Of a DNA stretch of 64,000 nt, positions 1 to 12,200 are shown one piece after another. The position numbers and the translations under genes are program-made. Origin of the DNA: Balanoglossus misakiensis (taxonomy: Eukaryota; Hemichordata). Every line of letters begins with the position of its first letter. The first letter of the stretch is position 1. The notes under the pieces are model-generated. The model was not told where the DNA came from. It saw nothing but the letters and a program-made list of their open reading frames with translations, and did no database searches. The stretch spans positions 10,044,001-10,108,000 of the forward strand of contig CM082590.2 of assembly GCA_040954595.2 (NCBI GenBank), in the 5' to 3' direction.

Positions 1-3000
1 CGACGAACTTAATTGAGAAAAATTGGTGATAATCTCTCCGAACACAGCAAATATGTCAGTGTGTTGTGTCTACAAACAGACCTTTTTAGCTAATGACGTT
101 TGTGTGTGGATTTTTTCGGCGTATCTTGCACACCAAGCGACACGAAATCATAGCAGACGACAAAAAGTGAACCGGCCACCTGAGCCGAACACTGGAACAA
201 TTTCACCCCTTTTAAGTTTTAAGTCGGGGTAATTTCGTGCCACTTTTGGATCAATTCAGCGCAGAAAAGGGGTACAATCTCCGCGTAGATTTTTGGCGCA
301 GATTTGGATCGCGTATTGACAAGGTTGTGCGTCAGAGTGGCTAGTGCCGCGCTGTCGAATATTTGAAAAAAAATGCGGCACGTTTAGCGTTGTTACAAGG
401 TAAATCGACACAAATTGTGTTTCACCAAGGAAACGCCTGACATATGGATATGAAAATTGCCCTAAAGGATAAAAACAAGAATATAAAAAAACAATATGGA
501 CAAAGTCTCGATAAAATGACTTCTGAAGAATGGTTTTTCCAACAGTAAACCAACAGACAATGCAATGAATAACGCAACATCTATCACAGCTACATTAACG
601 GGTCGCGCCTGTTGGAAGGGGCTATTTTTTTCCTGTCACGCCGCGGAACGCACTCCCCTGTTATTTTGGGAACACGTTTCGGTGGATAACAATACGTCTT
701 CTTCAGCGGGGTCTGAATTGGAGGCGACATACGGGTTGGTGAGAGTGCCATGCGAACACTGGTATCGGTTCAGGCCGAGGGCGGCACGTACAGCCCGGCG
801 CGCGGAGTGACAGCACAAATTGAGATGAAGTGGAGAGCGCGGGAACAATGGAACGAACACATTTACCTTGTCACTGTCTCCGCGGGAAGAATAATGCCGC
901 GCAAAACCGCGGTTGCAAACCACTTGGTCAGAATTACCGGTCGCTACTTCCGTCGCCGTTGCCACTGGCTCGAAAAAGTGACCCAGTTTCGCGCCATAAA
1001 AAGCATGTAGGGGTCAGACGACAACAGATCTGACCAAAATACGCGTCATCGACAATCGGGCACGCCGCGACTCAGCGAGCACTGTATGATAGATTATGCG
1101 GTGACCTGAGTTGACCCCTAACTACTGTCCAACCCAATTAACTGAGAACTGCTGTAATGAAATGCCCTGGCAAACAAATTACCCCTAAACAATTGAGATT
1201 TCTTTCTTTCTTAGCTTTATCGTTCGGTTCGAAAGTGCCGCCAAAATTGAGGTCACCGAACTACACCGATGCTGTACGGCAACCATGTCTCAGTGACTGC
1301 AATCAGCGCAGAGCTCTTTTAAAATTTAGGATAGTTCCAGTTTTTGTTTGTAGTAATACAGTTCTGTTCTCAGCGACGAAGTTCATTTTGCGTTGAATTT
1401 TTTTTTCATCCACTGAGGTTTGAAGACCTTGTGATTTTGCGGTTATGTTTTGATGTCCTGGGATCCAAGTTCGATCAACCATTTGTATTTGAAAGAAATG
1501 GATCACTTGAGGGAACTGTTTTGATAGAGGAAAAATCAAGCCATAATTTCGGTGCAAGAATAGATTGTGCTTTAATCGGAAGAGGGAAATTACTGATGGC
1601 AATGACAGAGCAGTTAGCCTAGCCACAATATTCTCATAATTCAGACAACCGGGGGAATAACTGTATCCTGGTCGCGTATTTTTCAAATTACCGTTGTTTT
1701 CCAATTACCAACAACACTGCGATATATCCATAGAGACGATCCATAATGTTTTGAAAATGATGGAAGGTGGCATGAAGTGTATGGATTACAATAAAATATG
1801 GACGGATTCGACGAGGAACATCCTATTTCCACTGTTATCAGGCGTGACCAGCATTATGAATACAATACAGTAAACGTATGTGTGTATGTATGTATAGGCC
1901 AGGTTTGTCTTAACCGCCATCTTGAAAACAAGGTGTCTTGTCCAAGATGGCGGTTAAGACAAACCTGGCCTATACAATGAAGTGGTCAAGGAGCACCAAC
2001 TCTTGGACACAATGTTCTTCGACGCAAACTAATTTTATTTCCGACGTTTTGTGGGATTAATCGTAAAAGTAACAAATAAATGATATAAAAATGGTGTAAA
2101 ATAAGAGATTTAAACTAAAATACGCAAAATAAATAGGAGGTAAAGGAACACGTACTCACTTGCCGAGAGCCAAAGTGGAACTGACAGCCTTTTGAATGTA
2201 TGGTAGGTGTTACGTAAGACTGACCAGCTGGGGTGATTTACATAAAATGCGGGAAAATTATGATGTGTAAATAATAGCTGGAGTGTATACAGAAAGCCAA
2301 GCTGGGAGGGACTGTTGTAACAAAAACTTAAAATAGTAAAAAATGCTCGCGTAATTTTCTTTCTCAAAAGTCACAAATCACTCCACGTGAAATAGTTTGC
2401 TTTTTTCAAGGTGCCCTAACAGAAAGATTCATACTCCAGTCTCCAGTGGGTATTCCTTCAAATGACTGATAAATTTTTAAACATCTTCAGCTAAGCTGGT
2501 CGACATTTGGGACCAGGTAGAAAATTATCAGGCGCCAAAATAGTGGTTTTAAATAGCCAGCACTGGCATATACATGTAAACCCCGTTTTGAAAGCGGTAA
2601 GTTCACCAGCGATTGGACCAGTCTCGACTTGAAGTTTGGTCACTCCTGAACGCACACTAACTGCATCCCAAGCCCCTAAAACTTGAATGTAATTTAATCG
2701 ATCCGCCATTGAGATCAGTATGTGAAGGATTGCCTTGTCCAAACCTGTGTAGGGTTAATTACCTTTTCTATACAGTACCGAACAATCTCAAAAAGAGTGA
2801 TTGTGATTCTCACAATAGGAATGGGTTTTTGTTTGTTTGAAGGAAATAAGTGTATAGTCGACAAAAGTGTGACACAATAAAGAAAATTTTATTGTTTTCC
2901 TTTACATTGAAAATGTGGTTGATCTGAGTGCACCGCAGGAAGAACAAGTCAGCCACGTCAATGATACAAAAAGAAACAAAAGTTGTATTATATCAGCATG

Positions 3001-4636
3001 CAACCACCTTTCTGTGCAGACGGTAATTTTTTGGCGCCAAATGGCACAGCGCGAGGGAAACTAGATTCACTACAAGAGACTCGTATGACGAAGGACGCAA
3101 ATCGGACTGGTAAGCAGCAATTACAGATGGCTAAATACATGAGACTACAAAATTGCATTTAAAATAAAGCAAGCAACGAGCGTTTTATTAAAAAGTGCAG
3201 ACACAACCAAACTATCTAATTTTGTGCAAGTAAGCAAATAATTAGTAACAACACAACCCGTAAATTCAAGTTCGTAATTTTTATCTAAGCTAAACCAAGC
3301 GCTATATGTACAGCCGGCATAAGCAGGTGTTCTCGGAACTAAAGTTGAAATTTTGCTATCGTAACACATTCAACCTAAAATCCTATAAAGGTGGAATGAT
3401 CTTGTTGTGTGCTATAATACGGTTATTCCACTGTCAGGAAAATAGGGAGAGTGTGATGAGCAAACCAAATAATTTCATTGAATGAATAATATTACCTTTC
3501 CCAAACGTGTTCAAAACTAAGGAAGACTCGTCATGTCGATTATTTCAAAAGTTTGGTTTTGTTTCTTGCCTATTTTCCCGCGAAAATTACAATGATCGAA
3601 ATAAAACTACTTTATCCATTGTCAACCTCAGCTGGAAAACAAATTCTGTAAATCAAAATTTGACTTGTGAAGACTTATACAACATTCGTCGACAGAGCTG
3701 AAGCCTAGTACATCAACATACAGTACTTGACTAGACACGCTTATCACTGAAGATATTGTCATAATAATGTTTCAGAATGGTTGTTTCTCTCTAAGATGAT
3801 TGGCAGCCATGTTGAAGAAAAGAGTAAAAATCTGTGTATGATGTCACTTCCGGCATTACGGTGAATATACACATCAGTGAAGTCAAATCAAATCACTGAC
3901 CCAAAAAATAAAATAAGAAGAGAAGACGTTGCTATCTTATGGCTTTATTTTAGTTATTTTTGTTTCATGTGAGTAGTTATTGAGTACTGATAAACTTCTA
4001 GTCCCACAATGCATCGCGCGCTCGCCGCTGGTTCAAAACAGACTACATCCTGGCCACGTCAAGTTCAAACTGTTGAAACTGCTGCACCATAAGCACAAGC
4101 AAAACATGTGAACGACATGACGTCATAATTTTTGGTATGCGCCACAATGTATAGCGTCGAAATGTTTACAAGCAGGGGATGGGAGATCTGTAGATGGCCG
4201 ACCACAGTTTTAGTAAGTAGAAAAGAATAATATCATCAACCATGAAACAAAAATAACAAATAATTCCAAAAAGACATCTACTTTGCACCTTCAAAACCAA
4301 AATGAGAAATATAACACAAATCTATAACTTTAAGATGAAGAGGTTTATAATATACTTTTAGAAATAACACAGAATTCAATGGTACTCCACAGTACAGTAA
4401 GGTACTCGATTGGCAAAAATTATCTCTACTCCAGCTTCTCTGTCTTTTGTTACTGGCTGTCTTTCTCAAGAAGCATGTATTATACAGCATATTTAAAATA
4501 AAACACATTTACTTGTTGCCTCGCTTAACTCTCATAAATTCATTGTCCATACTTCAGGAGTATGGTGTTGGCAACCAATATTTTAACAGTGGTACTTCTT
4601 GGACAGTGTTTGACCACCGGGTTAAAGTTCAGACAG
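1..4636. other. Noncoding region downstream of Hox9/10
   Basis: No coding sequence was recognised here. The short open frames have no motif, no plausible splice partners and lengths expected by chance. The interval lies between the Hox9/10 3' end and the next, more anterior Hox gene (expected to be Hox8), which is outside the window. It contains a GC-rich patch at about 600-1000, a perfect inverted repeat at 1891-1976, a perfect E2F-type palindrome at about 3573-3586, and a perfect CRE (TGACGTCA) at 4118-4125. Base composition is otherwise AT-rich. Confidence 0.6.
1891..1976. repeat. Perfect 34-bp inverted repeat (hairpin)
   Basis: The left arm (1891-1924) and right arm (1943-1976) are exact reverse complements over 34 bases, separated by 18 bases. 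The spacer has its own 5-bp inner pairing (ACAAG at 1928-1932, CTTGT at 1937-1941). Each arm carries a YY1-like CGCCATCTT / AAGATGGCG. It may be a recent foldback or MITE insertion, or a transcribed hairpin. No target-site duplication can be fixed because the ends are palindromic (TGTATA/TATACA). Confidence 0.85.
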
Positions 4637-4642
4637 TTTATT
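4637..4642 (-). promoter_or_regulatory. Probable polyadenylation signal of Hox9/10
   Basis: The plus strand reads TTTATT, so the minus-strand transcript has AATAAA. It lies about 105 bases after the Hox9/10 stop codon at 4746-4748 and is the first canonical signal downstream. Other AATAAA copies lie further left (for example near 3946), so a longer 3' UTR is possible. Confidence 0.45.
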
Positions 4643-4745
4643 ATATTACAGTCACTGTTGTTTCGGCACACGTTTTGGCGCCATAATTGGATTAATACTC
4701 ATATGGACTGATCGTTCATTGTCACTGATGAGTTTTTTTGTTTCC

Positions 4746-5014
4746 TCAGTGAATCATGGTCATCGTGTTTCTGTGGTTCTGTTTCTTGAGTTTCATGCGC
4801 CTGTTTTGGAACCAGATCTTGACCTGTCTCTCCGTGAGGTTGAGTAGCCTAGAAATTTCCACTCTCCTTTCCCGCGTCAGATACATGTTGAAGAGGAACT
4901 CTTTCTCAAGCTCCAGCGTCTGGAACTTTGTGTACGGACAACGCTTCTTGCGTCCCGACGCTGACGTCATCCAGTTCGGAGTGTCCGAGGTGTCGTTTGG
5001 CGAACCGGTTGATC
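4746..5014 (-). CDS. Hox9/10: Hox9/10 exon 2: homeodomain and C-terminus
   Basis: This is the last coding exon of a posterior Hox transcription factor, a nuclear sequence-specific DNA-binding protein that patterns the posterior body axis. The acceptor is TTTCAG^GATC with the first exon base at 5014. It completes a phase-1 glycine codon begun at the end of exon 1. The exon encodes protein residues 245-333, 88 full codons and a TGA. The 60-residue homeodomain is residues 265-324 and starts [12 protein letters not shown]. Helix 3 is [13 protein letters not shown], with canonical W48, F49, Q50, N51 and R53. NWM (258-260), just before it, is the reduced PBX-binding motif of posterior Hox proteins. 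RERRVEISR is Hox10-like, while [14 protein letters not shown] is Hox9-like, hence Hox9/10. The tail after the homeodomain is very short (HRNTMTMIH). Confidence 0.95.
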
Positions 5015-5169
5015 CTGAAATTCATAAACAGAAATAACCCAAGAGTTGTAAAGTTCAATCTTTCCAACAGGAAGATGGTGACTAAAAGTGTCGCCTGCGC
5101 AATTTTCTAGCTAACAATAATGCTAAACTCAGATAACGTGACGCCATGCATACACCTGCTTCAAAGGAC

Positions 5170-5250
5170 AAACTGCACCCGTACTACAATGTAGCAAATG
5201 AAGTTAACTTCAGGACCAGCATGGCGCCAACTCTCTCCACATTTTGATCA
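5170..5250 (+). repeat. Diverged partial copy of the dispersed repeat family
   Basis: This stretch aligns without large gaps to the copy at 29.4 kb. Shared blocks are GTACTACAATGTA (5181-5193), GGCGCCAACT (about 5224-5233) and ACATTTTG.TCA (about 5239-5250), with a deletion of roughly 8 bases before the last block. It lacks the outer segments seen in the longer copies. It lies in the Hox9/10 intron. Confidence 0.55.
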
Positions 5251-5280
5251 AAATAAAATACGTAACGTGGTCAGCTCTTG

Positions 5281-5332
5281 TGACTTGACGCGGGGAAACC
5301 TGGAGTGACTTGACGCGGGAAACCTATATATA
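5281..5332 (+). repeat. Tandem 25-bp duplication ending in a TATA-like box
   Basis: Two near-identical units beginning TGACTTGACGCGGG (5281-5305 and 5306-5330) sit head to tail. Each carries an E2F-like GCGGG(G)AAA core. The second runs directly into TATATATA (5325-5332). The arrangement looks like a small promoter pointing rightward, antisense to Hox9/10. No transcript is known to me. Confidence 0.5.
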
Positions 5333-6870
5333 GTTGAATCAATGGGTGCATTGGGTACGGGACAGCTTTCATCGTTCACTGGTATTTTAGCGGCATAAAT
5401 CTAACGGGGTGATTTTCTGCGGCTTTAACGAGTTTATCGTCAATAAAAATACGCGAACCGTGATCACGGGGGTCATAAATACAATGCCATAACGATGTCT
5501 GACAATATGGAATTGTGTTTTGCGCGGACGCAAGATTCATCATGCTGTCGAGATCGCGGGTTCTGCGCATGTCAGTCAGCCAACCAGTTGAGGTGGTTAG
5601 ACACCTCTACTATAACAGAACAAACATACTGTCTAGTAATCGCACAGCAAACCCCGGGAAAAAATTTCAAAGATCTCTGTCATAAGTCATCACTTACGTA
5701 CCAAACTCAAACTGGCCAGTTTACAAAACCAATATGGCGTCTGATAAATGATACGCATATTTTTTTATATTTATCATGGCTATTGTTGGACTAAAAAACA
5801 AAAACGTTCTGTCCTTATAATAGTACTTATTCCCGCCGCAATGTTAAAATAATGATACTAATGAAAAAATTGTAAAAGAAGTTGGTTTTGTCACCCATTA
5901 GTGTTTTAATGGAAGTTTGGTTGATGTTGACGTTCCTATGATGAATTATTGCATCAGTGTCATGCGAATCTTGACCCCGTATTAATATATTAAGAATCGG
6001 CATGCCACTCAGGCTCGCCGACTTACAAAGGCACTGCAAGTATAAGTAAACATTGTGACGTCACAGAATACCGTCGCGATCAGGAAGTTAGCGACGAGGC
6101 CGGAACGAAAACAACGCACCGTCAGATCACGTGACATGAGTTATCAGAATTCAAGTGGGAAAATGGAATTCTATTTATTTTACGTCGTGTTCTCATCAAA
6201 CATAGGTAATGCATTTTCGGTATTTTAGTTCCTTGCAGTGTCAATGACAAGATATGATGTGATATGATTTGATTAGATTTGGTGTGATCTGCTTTCGTTT
6301 GTGACAAACCATGCTGCGTGACACCCCCGGGGCGTGACATTACACGGCGTGATGTCACATGACACAGCCACGCCATAGCTTGCTCTCAAGACAGGCTTTT
6401 ACATGACACATAAGACATGGTAGTACATCGCGTATTACAGGGCTCTGTGTAACTGGGTAATATATTATAACTACACGCCATTAAAATGCATGTACAAGAC
6501 ATGAAAACTCGTTCCCTCGTATGGCTGTCACGATTTTCTTAATTAACGCATCCTTATGAACGAAAATACATCTCCCTAATGCCCTACTGTAATAATTTTA
6601 CATTAATAGTTCGACCTCACTGCACTTCATAACTCAGGCTTTCCGTGTGTGTGTGTTGCCAAGTGCTTTGTCTCGTTTCTGGTTCCTCCCGCCCTTTTCT
6701 ACTGTCGTGAGCTACAAGTTTCCCGCGTCCACTGCCTGTCGTTCTCTCCGACTATGTCTGCCGTCACTCATGAAGCGCCCGATTGCTACAGTGTAGCGAC
6801 GTTTCCCCCAAGTCAGAAGACGAAACAATACGAAGCTGTAGCGAAATTGGGATCGCTTAACTCACGGCAT

Positions 6871-6952
6871 TGATTGATAACTGGCGAAGAAAGCCCGCCG
6901 CTCCGAGGTGACATAACAATAGGCCATTGAATGTTTAAAGCCCCTGATTAAT
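6871..6952. promoter_or_regulatory. Candidate PBC/Hox element in the Hox9/10 intron
   Basis: TGATTGAT (6871-6878) and TGATTAAT (6945-6952) both fit the PBX-Hox composite consensus TGATTNAT. An SRY/SOX-like AACAATAGG lies between them. Single sites of this type occur in the window at about the chance rate, so only the close pairing is notable. Confidence 0.3.
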
Positions 6953-8180
6953 GAAAGCGAAATTAAAAATAAGACATATGAACACAGGATGGATCTGTGA
7001 TGAATTTGTTTTTGAAATCCAATTTTACAAAACGCATTCTTAATCCATTAGTAGAGGGGCTGGAACTGTATCAACTCAATCTGTCTGTCTAATTTGATGA
7101 TAATTAGACACGATATTAAGACAAATTTAAGCAATTCTGAGGAAGGCTTTGTGCCACGGAAAATCATTATCTTCCGAGAATCCTGGCTTATGCGTACCTC
7201 GTCTCATAATTGCCTTCCGTTGCAGATCCCAAGATTTGTTGTTGATCTTAATATAACGTTCAATCAGGCACTGCGATTACCAACCTAGGTGACCATTCTA
7301 CTGAATCCGTCTCTTCTCTCTTGCTGTCCCACAGAACCCATCTCTGAAGGTATTTTGATCGTAAATTATCAAATCTGAACTAAAACGCTGCCCTAATAGG
7401 CCAGTCAATCACTAGAGATCGATTTAAAACGTTCCTGCCCAAAATTTCACAAATTTAAAAGGAGTATTTAGACCGTACGTCAGTATCTGTTGGGCGGGAA
7501 AAGTCAAAGAGACCGGCAGAATGCGTGAACAATAGTTTGAAATATTAGCTCGATAGAGAGTCATTGACAATGCATACTGGCAAACGATTTACGGTGAAAT
7601 ATGTATTATTTCCTTGTCGGTTAGAGATCAAAGTGTGAAAATCAGAGTAGGGTGATGAATCTTCTTACTCCCAATGTCGTTCGCGTATCCGAAGCAGGAA
7701 GACCACTTACATGGTAAGGTCACTAAGCATTGTTGAAAACCACGTAATACGCACGGCCTTCACTAGAAACATTTCCCTCCATTTTCAAAATATCATCTGC
7801 GATCCAAAATGATGTCATTTCCGTGTATTCCTGTGGGACACATAATCACCGCTGAATATAGCTATCGACGTGAATTTTTAATACAAGGCTGTAGTAGGTG
7901 AAATTATTTCAATGGTGGGACTATTTTGAAGGGATCTCATAGTCCTCTTGCAGCATTGAGTGAGAACCAGTTTACTGATCCTACATTTCTAGCCGCCATT
8001 TCTCTCCTCATAAAGTCGAGTCAAACTCCGGCAATTTTCGACCCGTTCAGCTATTCAATTGAGTGATATTCCAATATTTTCCCGCGAAATAAAGGCCCTG
8101 ACAGATTATTTAAAACTTAAATTGTGCCTGGGGATTAGACGTAGGGTTAGATTACTAGCGAAAAATAATTACGACATTAC

Positions 8181-8192
8181 GACGTAAATCAA
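8181..8192 (-). promoter_or_regulatory. Candidate posterior Hox-PBX site
   Basis: On the minus strand this reads TTGATTTACGTC. It is close to the Hox9/Hox10-PBX preference ATGATTTACGAC known from vertebrate proteins. It lies in the Hox9/10 intron, so autoregulation is conceivable. Confidence 0.25.
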
Positions 8193-9844
8193 GAGATAAA
8201 CCCGTTCCTTTGAGAACAAGCTTCGATCATTGCTCTATAAAACTACTTTTTAAGAATATACTCGTCCACTAGATCAAGGTCTCGTATGGAGTAAATTTTG
8301 CTGTTGCTAATAGCGACCAAACATGACTAAACGCTCTATGCAAAAATATAACCAATACACGTGATTTGCGTGATAAATGGCACATCATGTAAAATTTCGG
8401 AGAAGTCATTTGCCGAAGTATGGAAAAGTCGTTTTACAAAATGAGGGTTTTCATGGTTACAGAGGCTTCGGCAGAAAATACATTAAGGATTTTTGCTAAT
8501 GTTAACGACAAAGCTATTAATTTTACTCTACATCTACTTTCCTTTGTTCGATTTAGCGTGATTAAGCGAAAAATTGTGCCTGGGGTGTTCAAATATGTTT
8601 TGCCTATATTGCTGGAAATACTGTCAGGAAGGGTGCTTTCAGGTGGGTCTGATCCCCCGGCGAAGCAAACTGTTACAACAAGGGGTGGCTGACACTTGAT
8701 CGATTAATAAAAATCGAAAGCTGCAGTACCATCGTAGGGTTGTAATAACCTCGGAGACAGACGAACAGACTGATGACGGTGCGTGACAAGTAGTCAAATT
8801 TGTTCCCATTTTTCACAATCACTGCCGAATAGTCAGGGCATTTTTGTCGGCGCGCGCCGCGGCGGGCTCAGTCTGCGGCGTACTAAAATGATCGCCGCGA
8901 TAGGGGGTTGCGTTCACGTCGACTTTGCTCGAAAGTGAGTTCCGAGCGCCTGTTATCGCTGGACCGCCAAGACTTGAAAAAGCTGGCCCGGTTTGCTTCG
9001 ACCAATCTGGGTATGAAGCGGGGCTTCTTGCCGTTAAGGAGTGTAAGACACACGTTAACCTGTCGTATAATCTGTCCACTGGGAGTAAATGTAATATGTG
9101 ATCACGATCAACAAGCGGGTTGTTAACCTTGTTTATGGAAGCAAGCCTATTCTCAAGTTTTTGACGAGTATCTACCTTATTCACTATGCAACACATGGCT
9201 AATAGCTGGTGCTTTCTAAGATCCTTACAAGTTTCTCAAAGTCTGAACGACACCCACAACTTTTCTTGTAAACTTTGCAGACTTTGCAAGTCAGGGCTCG
9301 CGCGATTTAAGTCTTTAACTCAGCTTTATCTTTAAAGCCAGAATTATTTTGAGATCAGTGACAGGATATTTCTAAGCTAAGACTCAACTTATCGGCTCGT
9401 TTCGAAAACAGATGCATGCTAAACAGCAGAAGGCATTGGAATAATGACTCAAAAGTAATAAAAAGTGTAAGTGTACCATGGAAAAAAGTTTTACAAGCAG
9501 CCAGATTCGGGAGTATTGTTTTTAAAAAAGTCAGAAAGTGTGAGGTACGAGTCACACGCTATGTGCAACTTTTCAACCATCGTCAGAAAGTTTCAGAACG
9601 AGTGCGCTTTCCACGTCACACAGATTTGAAGAAAAAAAAATTCTACCCAGACAAGATCTTGTCAAGTTGTTTGTTTTCACTTGCAGCGACAAAGGCGTAT
9701 TTATTGCAACATGGTTGGCAATTTTAGTGTTCTTTCCCGCTTGTTACATCAGGCGGCAGATCCGATTGGCGTTTTATTTGGGTTTTCGAAAGCCTAGAAT
9801 GCGTGTCCTTGTGTCTAATGACAGACTTGCAAAAAGGCCGCCTC

Positions 9845-9905
9845 TAATCAAATTACCCACTTCGATAGACCAGGTGAATGAATCATGTTAATTGCTCTAA
9901 TTAGA
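9845..9905. promoter_or_regulatory. Cluster of TAAT-type homeodomain sites
   Basis: CTAATCAAATTA at the left end, and TTAATTGCTCTAATTAG about 40 bases further on, give four TAAT/ATTA cores in 60 bases inside the Hox9/10 intron. This is a possible homeodomain-bound enhancer. Confidence 0.25.
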
Positions 9906-11377
9906 CTGCCCGGCACGGGTCTGGAAACAGTCAAAGAGTATTACTGGAAATTTTGCTGCACCTGCCAATCTAGAGATCCGCCATCTTTTATTGGCTTGAT
10001 GTATTTGTTTTCGCAATCTGTTCTCGTGAAACGGTCCACTTTACCCGCTTGCACGCGAGGGTCCGACGCTCGCCCCAACTGCCGAATAAAATCACTACGC
10101 CTCGCGAATTTCAATGTTTTAAAAAAGTGGCAAATCTGACTAGCGGAGAAAAACAAGGGAAGTTAGGGAGTGTTGACCGGGTTATGATTTGCCATTAGAG
10201 TAAGTAATTCTGAATAAGTAGTTTTAGACTGCAATGCATCAAGCACAGCTCAACTGTAATACTAATACACGTACGTCAAATCTACCTTGCTTGTACGTGG
10301 AGGATACGATTTTCAAGGCTTACTCTGCGCCATTCTTATCCTTTAAACTGTTTAACCCATTCGATAATAATATTTTTTTCCTAGTAATTCTACATTTATA
10401 GCTTGTGAAATAAAAACACGCTGCATATGTATACGCCGATAGCTTGTGGATAAATTTAGAGTTTCTATTGCTCATTTTTGTCATGTATCCCTATTTTTCA
10501 AACTTAAAATAATATCCTTACATGCCTGCATATTTCTATTTAAAAAACTGGAGAAGTGTTCCAAATGCCCGGGAGCTACAAGCGAACTGTCGTCCCACCC
10601 CACGTTTTGACGATAGTTTAGGGGTAGCGGGATATTGGTGTTTCACAAATCACAAGGTAGAAAGCAAAATGAAAGTTCGAGAGTGGTGATTTTGCCCCCG
10701 AACAGACGCCCGATGGCCAGTCGCCGATAGAACCGAGTCACGCGGGAAAATTCGACGACCGACAAAATGTGACAACGTCGACGGGAGCGCGCGATTTCAT
10801 GATGACAAATAACATGAGGGCATAGTAGGTCTATACACGGCGTACACAGTGGAGGTCGCTCTGTGGCAATCGGTACTTCTGGCAGACACAGCTGCTCCCA
10901 TTATTTTTTGAAAATTACATAAGATAGGCAATAAAGACGATACCCTAGGAATATCTCACATACTTGCCACGCAGTAAAGCCTTCAGTAGCGTTTGTTCCA
11001 GCGAAAAAAGTACAATTGACGTAACTGCTATAGGTAAACATGCGGTGGTACTGATCTTTCCTTGTATACCACCCCCAGTTCAAAACAACACTGGTGGGCA
11101 CATAGCTTGCAGATATACATAGGCTTCATATTTTGGGTGGGATGGGTGCGATTAAAAGGTCATTTCAGAAAAATTTTGCCCAACGCAGGGTCAGCTTCGC
11201 GCAGGCCATGTGTAGGTCATGTTTTCTTGCATGTGATTCAGGGATATTGAAATGAGCCTTGTTAGTTTATGCCCGGCGACGGAATAAAAAGAAAAGTAAA
11301 CGAGCCCGGGTCACAATAAAAATGTCAGCTGGACGTGGAAAGAAAGCTGGGAGAGATAATTAATGTGGAACGCTCAC

Positions 11378-12110
11378 CTTCAGTTTTCGTGGTTGGTGTA
11401 GTCGTGTTATTGTTGTTGGTGGTGGTATTTGGCGTACCGCTGGCGCTGACATCGCTCTTGGCCGGTGAATGACTTCCACTGCCCGTGCTCGTGGGACTGG
11501 TGGCTGCGTTATTTGACGTTTTGGAGTTCTGCTGCAGTCTACACGCCGACGACGGGGAGGTGGAGTACGAATTGGTGTTGTCGTATGTGTAGCCTGAGTA
11601 ACGTTGCCTCTGTGCCAGCGAGTTGTATTTGAAATTGTTATGAAAGTCCACGTGGTGCAGCCCGGAACCGTTGGTCGTTGAGTATCCATTGGCGTGATAT
11701 CGGTCATAACTCTGTCGTGCACTGAACGGGTAGAAGTTCGAGTTGGACGTCATGAGCGAGGAATCGTAATTTTTCTGTGAACCGATAAACCCGTAGGGGT
11801 TGGACTCGTAGTCTTCATGCAGGCCGCTGACTGCCGCCATGGATGCGTAGTTCTGCTCGGAGCCGGGGTAGTACCACGCGTTCGTCGTGTACGCGTTCTG
11901 TTCGCCCGTCGACGGATACATATTTCCTGAAGTCGTGTGCATGTTCATGCTTTGCGGAGCTGCCGACATCGTGTCCGCGCCTTTCGGAATTAGCAGACCG
12001 CATTTTGAATCGATCGTCGTCTGCGCCGTGTCCGCCGGACTCCTCAGTAGGCCTCCACTTTCTTCGGAACTGATCAGCGAATTCACACAAAACGCAGAAG
12101 TAGTTGTCAT
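11378..12110 (-). CDS. Hox9/10: Hox9/10 exon 1: N-terminal activation region
   Basis: This exon encodes residues 1-244 and the first base of codon 245 of Hox9/10. The start is the ATG at 12108-12110, opening the MTTTSAFCVNSLIS N-terminus. FCVNSLIS resembles the conserved (S)YYVDSLI start of Hox9-type proteins, which supports both start and class. The rest is the usual poorly conserved, disordered Hox N-terminus. It has several Tyr/Asn/Ser-rich stretches (about 70-185), a Ser/Thr-rich stretch (about 200-230), and an Asn/Thr run (TTTNNNNTTT, about 229-238). The exon ends at donor G^GTGAGC at 11378/11377. With exon 2 the protein is 333 aa. Codon use and GC content are clearly higher than in the flanking DNA. 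Overlapping open frames on the other strand are shadows. Confidence 0.93.
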
Positions 12111-12200
12111 TTTTTATGTCGGTCGTATTTTCACGATGGCCAGGCCAGTCAATTGAATGCCCCCAGTGATAAAACTGTATATGACCCTATATTTGCATAA
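12111..12200 (-). promoter_or_regulatory. Hox9/10 5' flank with octamer site
   Basis: This is the 90 bases immediately upstream of the Hox9/10 start codon. They hold a perfect POU octamer, ATGCAAAT on the minus strand (12191-12198), overlapping TTTTATGCAAAT. No clear TATA box at a convincing distance and no transcription start can be assigned. Confidence 0.35.

Larger units (their letters stand above)
5015..11377 (-). other. Hox9/10 intron, 6363 bp
   Basis: The intron runs from donor G^GTGAGC (exon 1 ends at 11378) to acceptor TTTCAG^G (exon 2 starts at 5014). The phase-1 join gives TEG|STGSP with no frameshift. The single intron just upstream of the homeodomain matches the usual Hox gene structure. 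No coding exon was seen inside. Contents include a diverged copy of the dispersed repeat (5170-5250), a duplicated 25-bp unit before a TATA-like box (5281-5332), PBC/Hox-like sites (6871-6952, 8181-8192), an E2F-type palindrome (8077-8089), a GC-rich patch near 8845-8905 and a homeodomain-site cluster (9845-9905). Confidence 0.9.

Noticed and set aside
11843-12156. Plus-strand open frames across Hox9/10 exon 1
   Set aside because: Shadow frames of a GC-richer coding exon on the other strand. No independent evidence.
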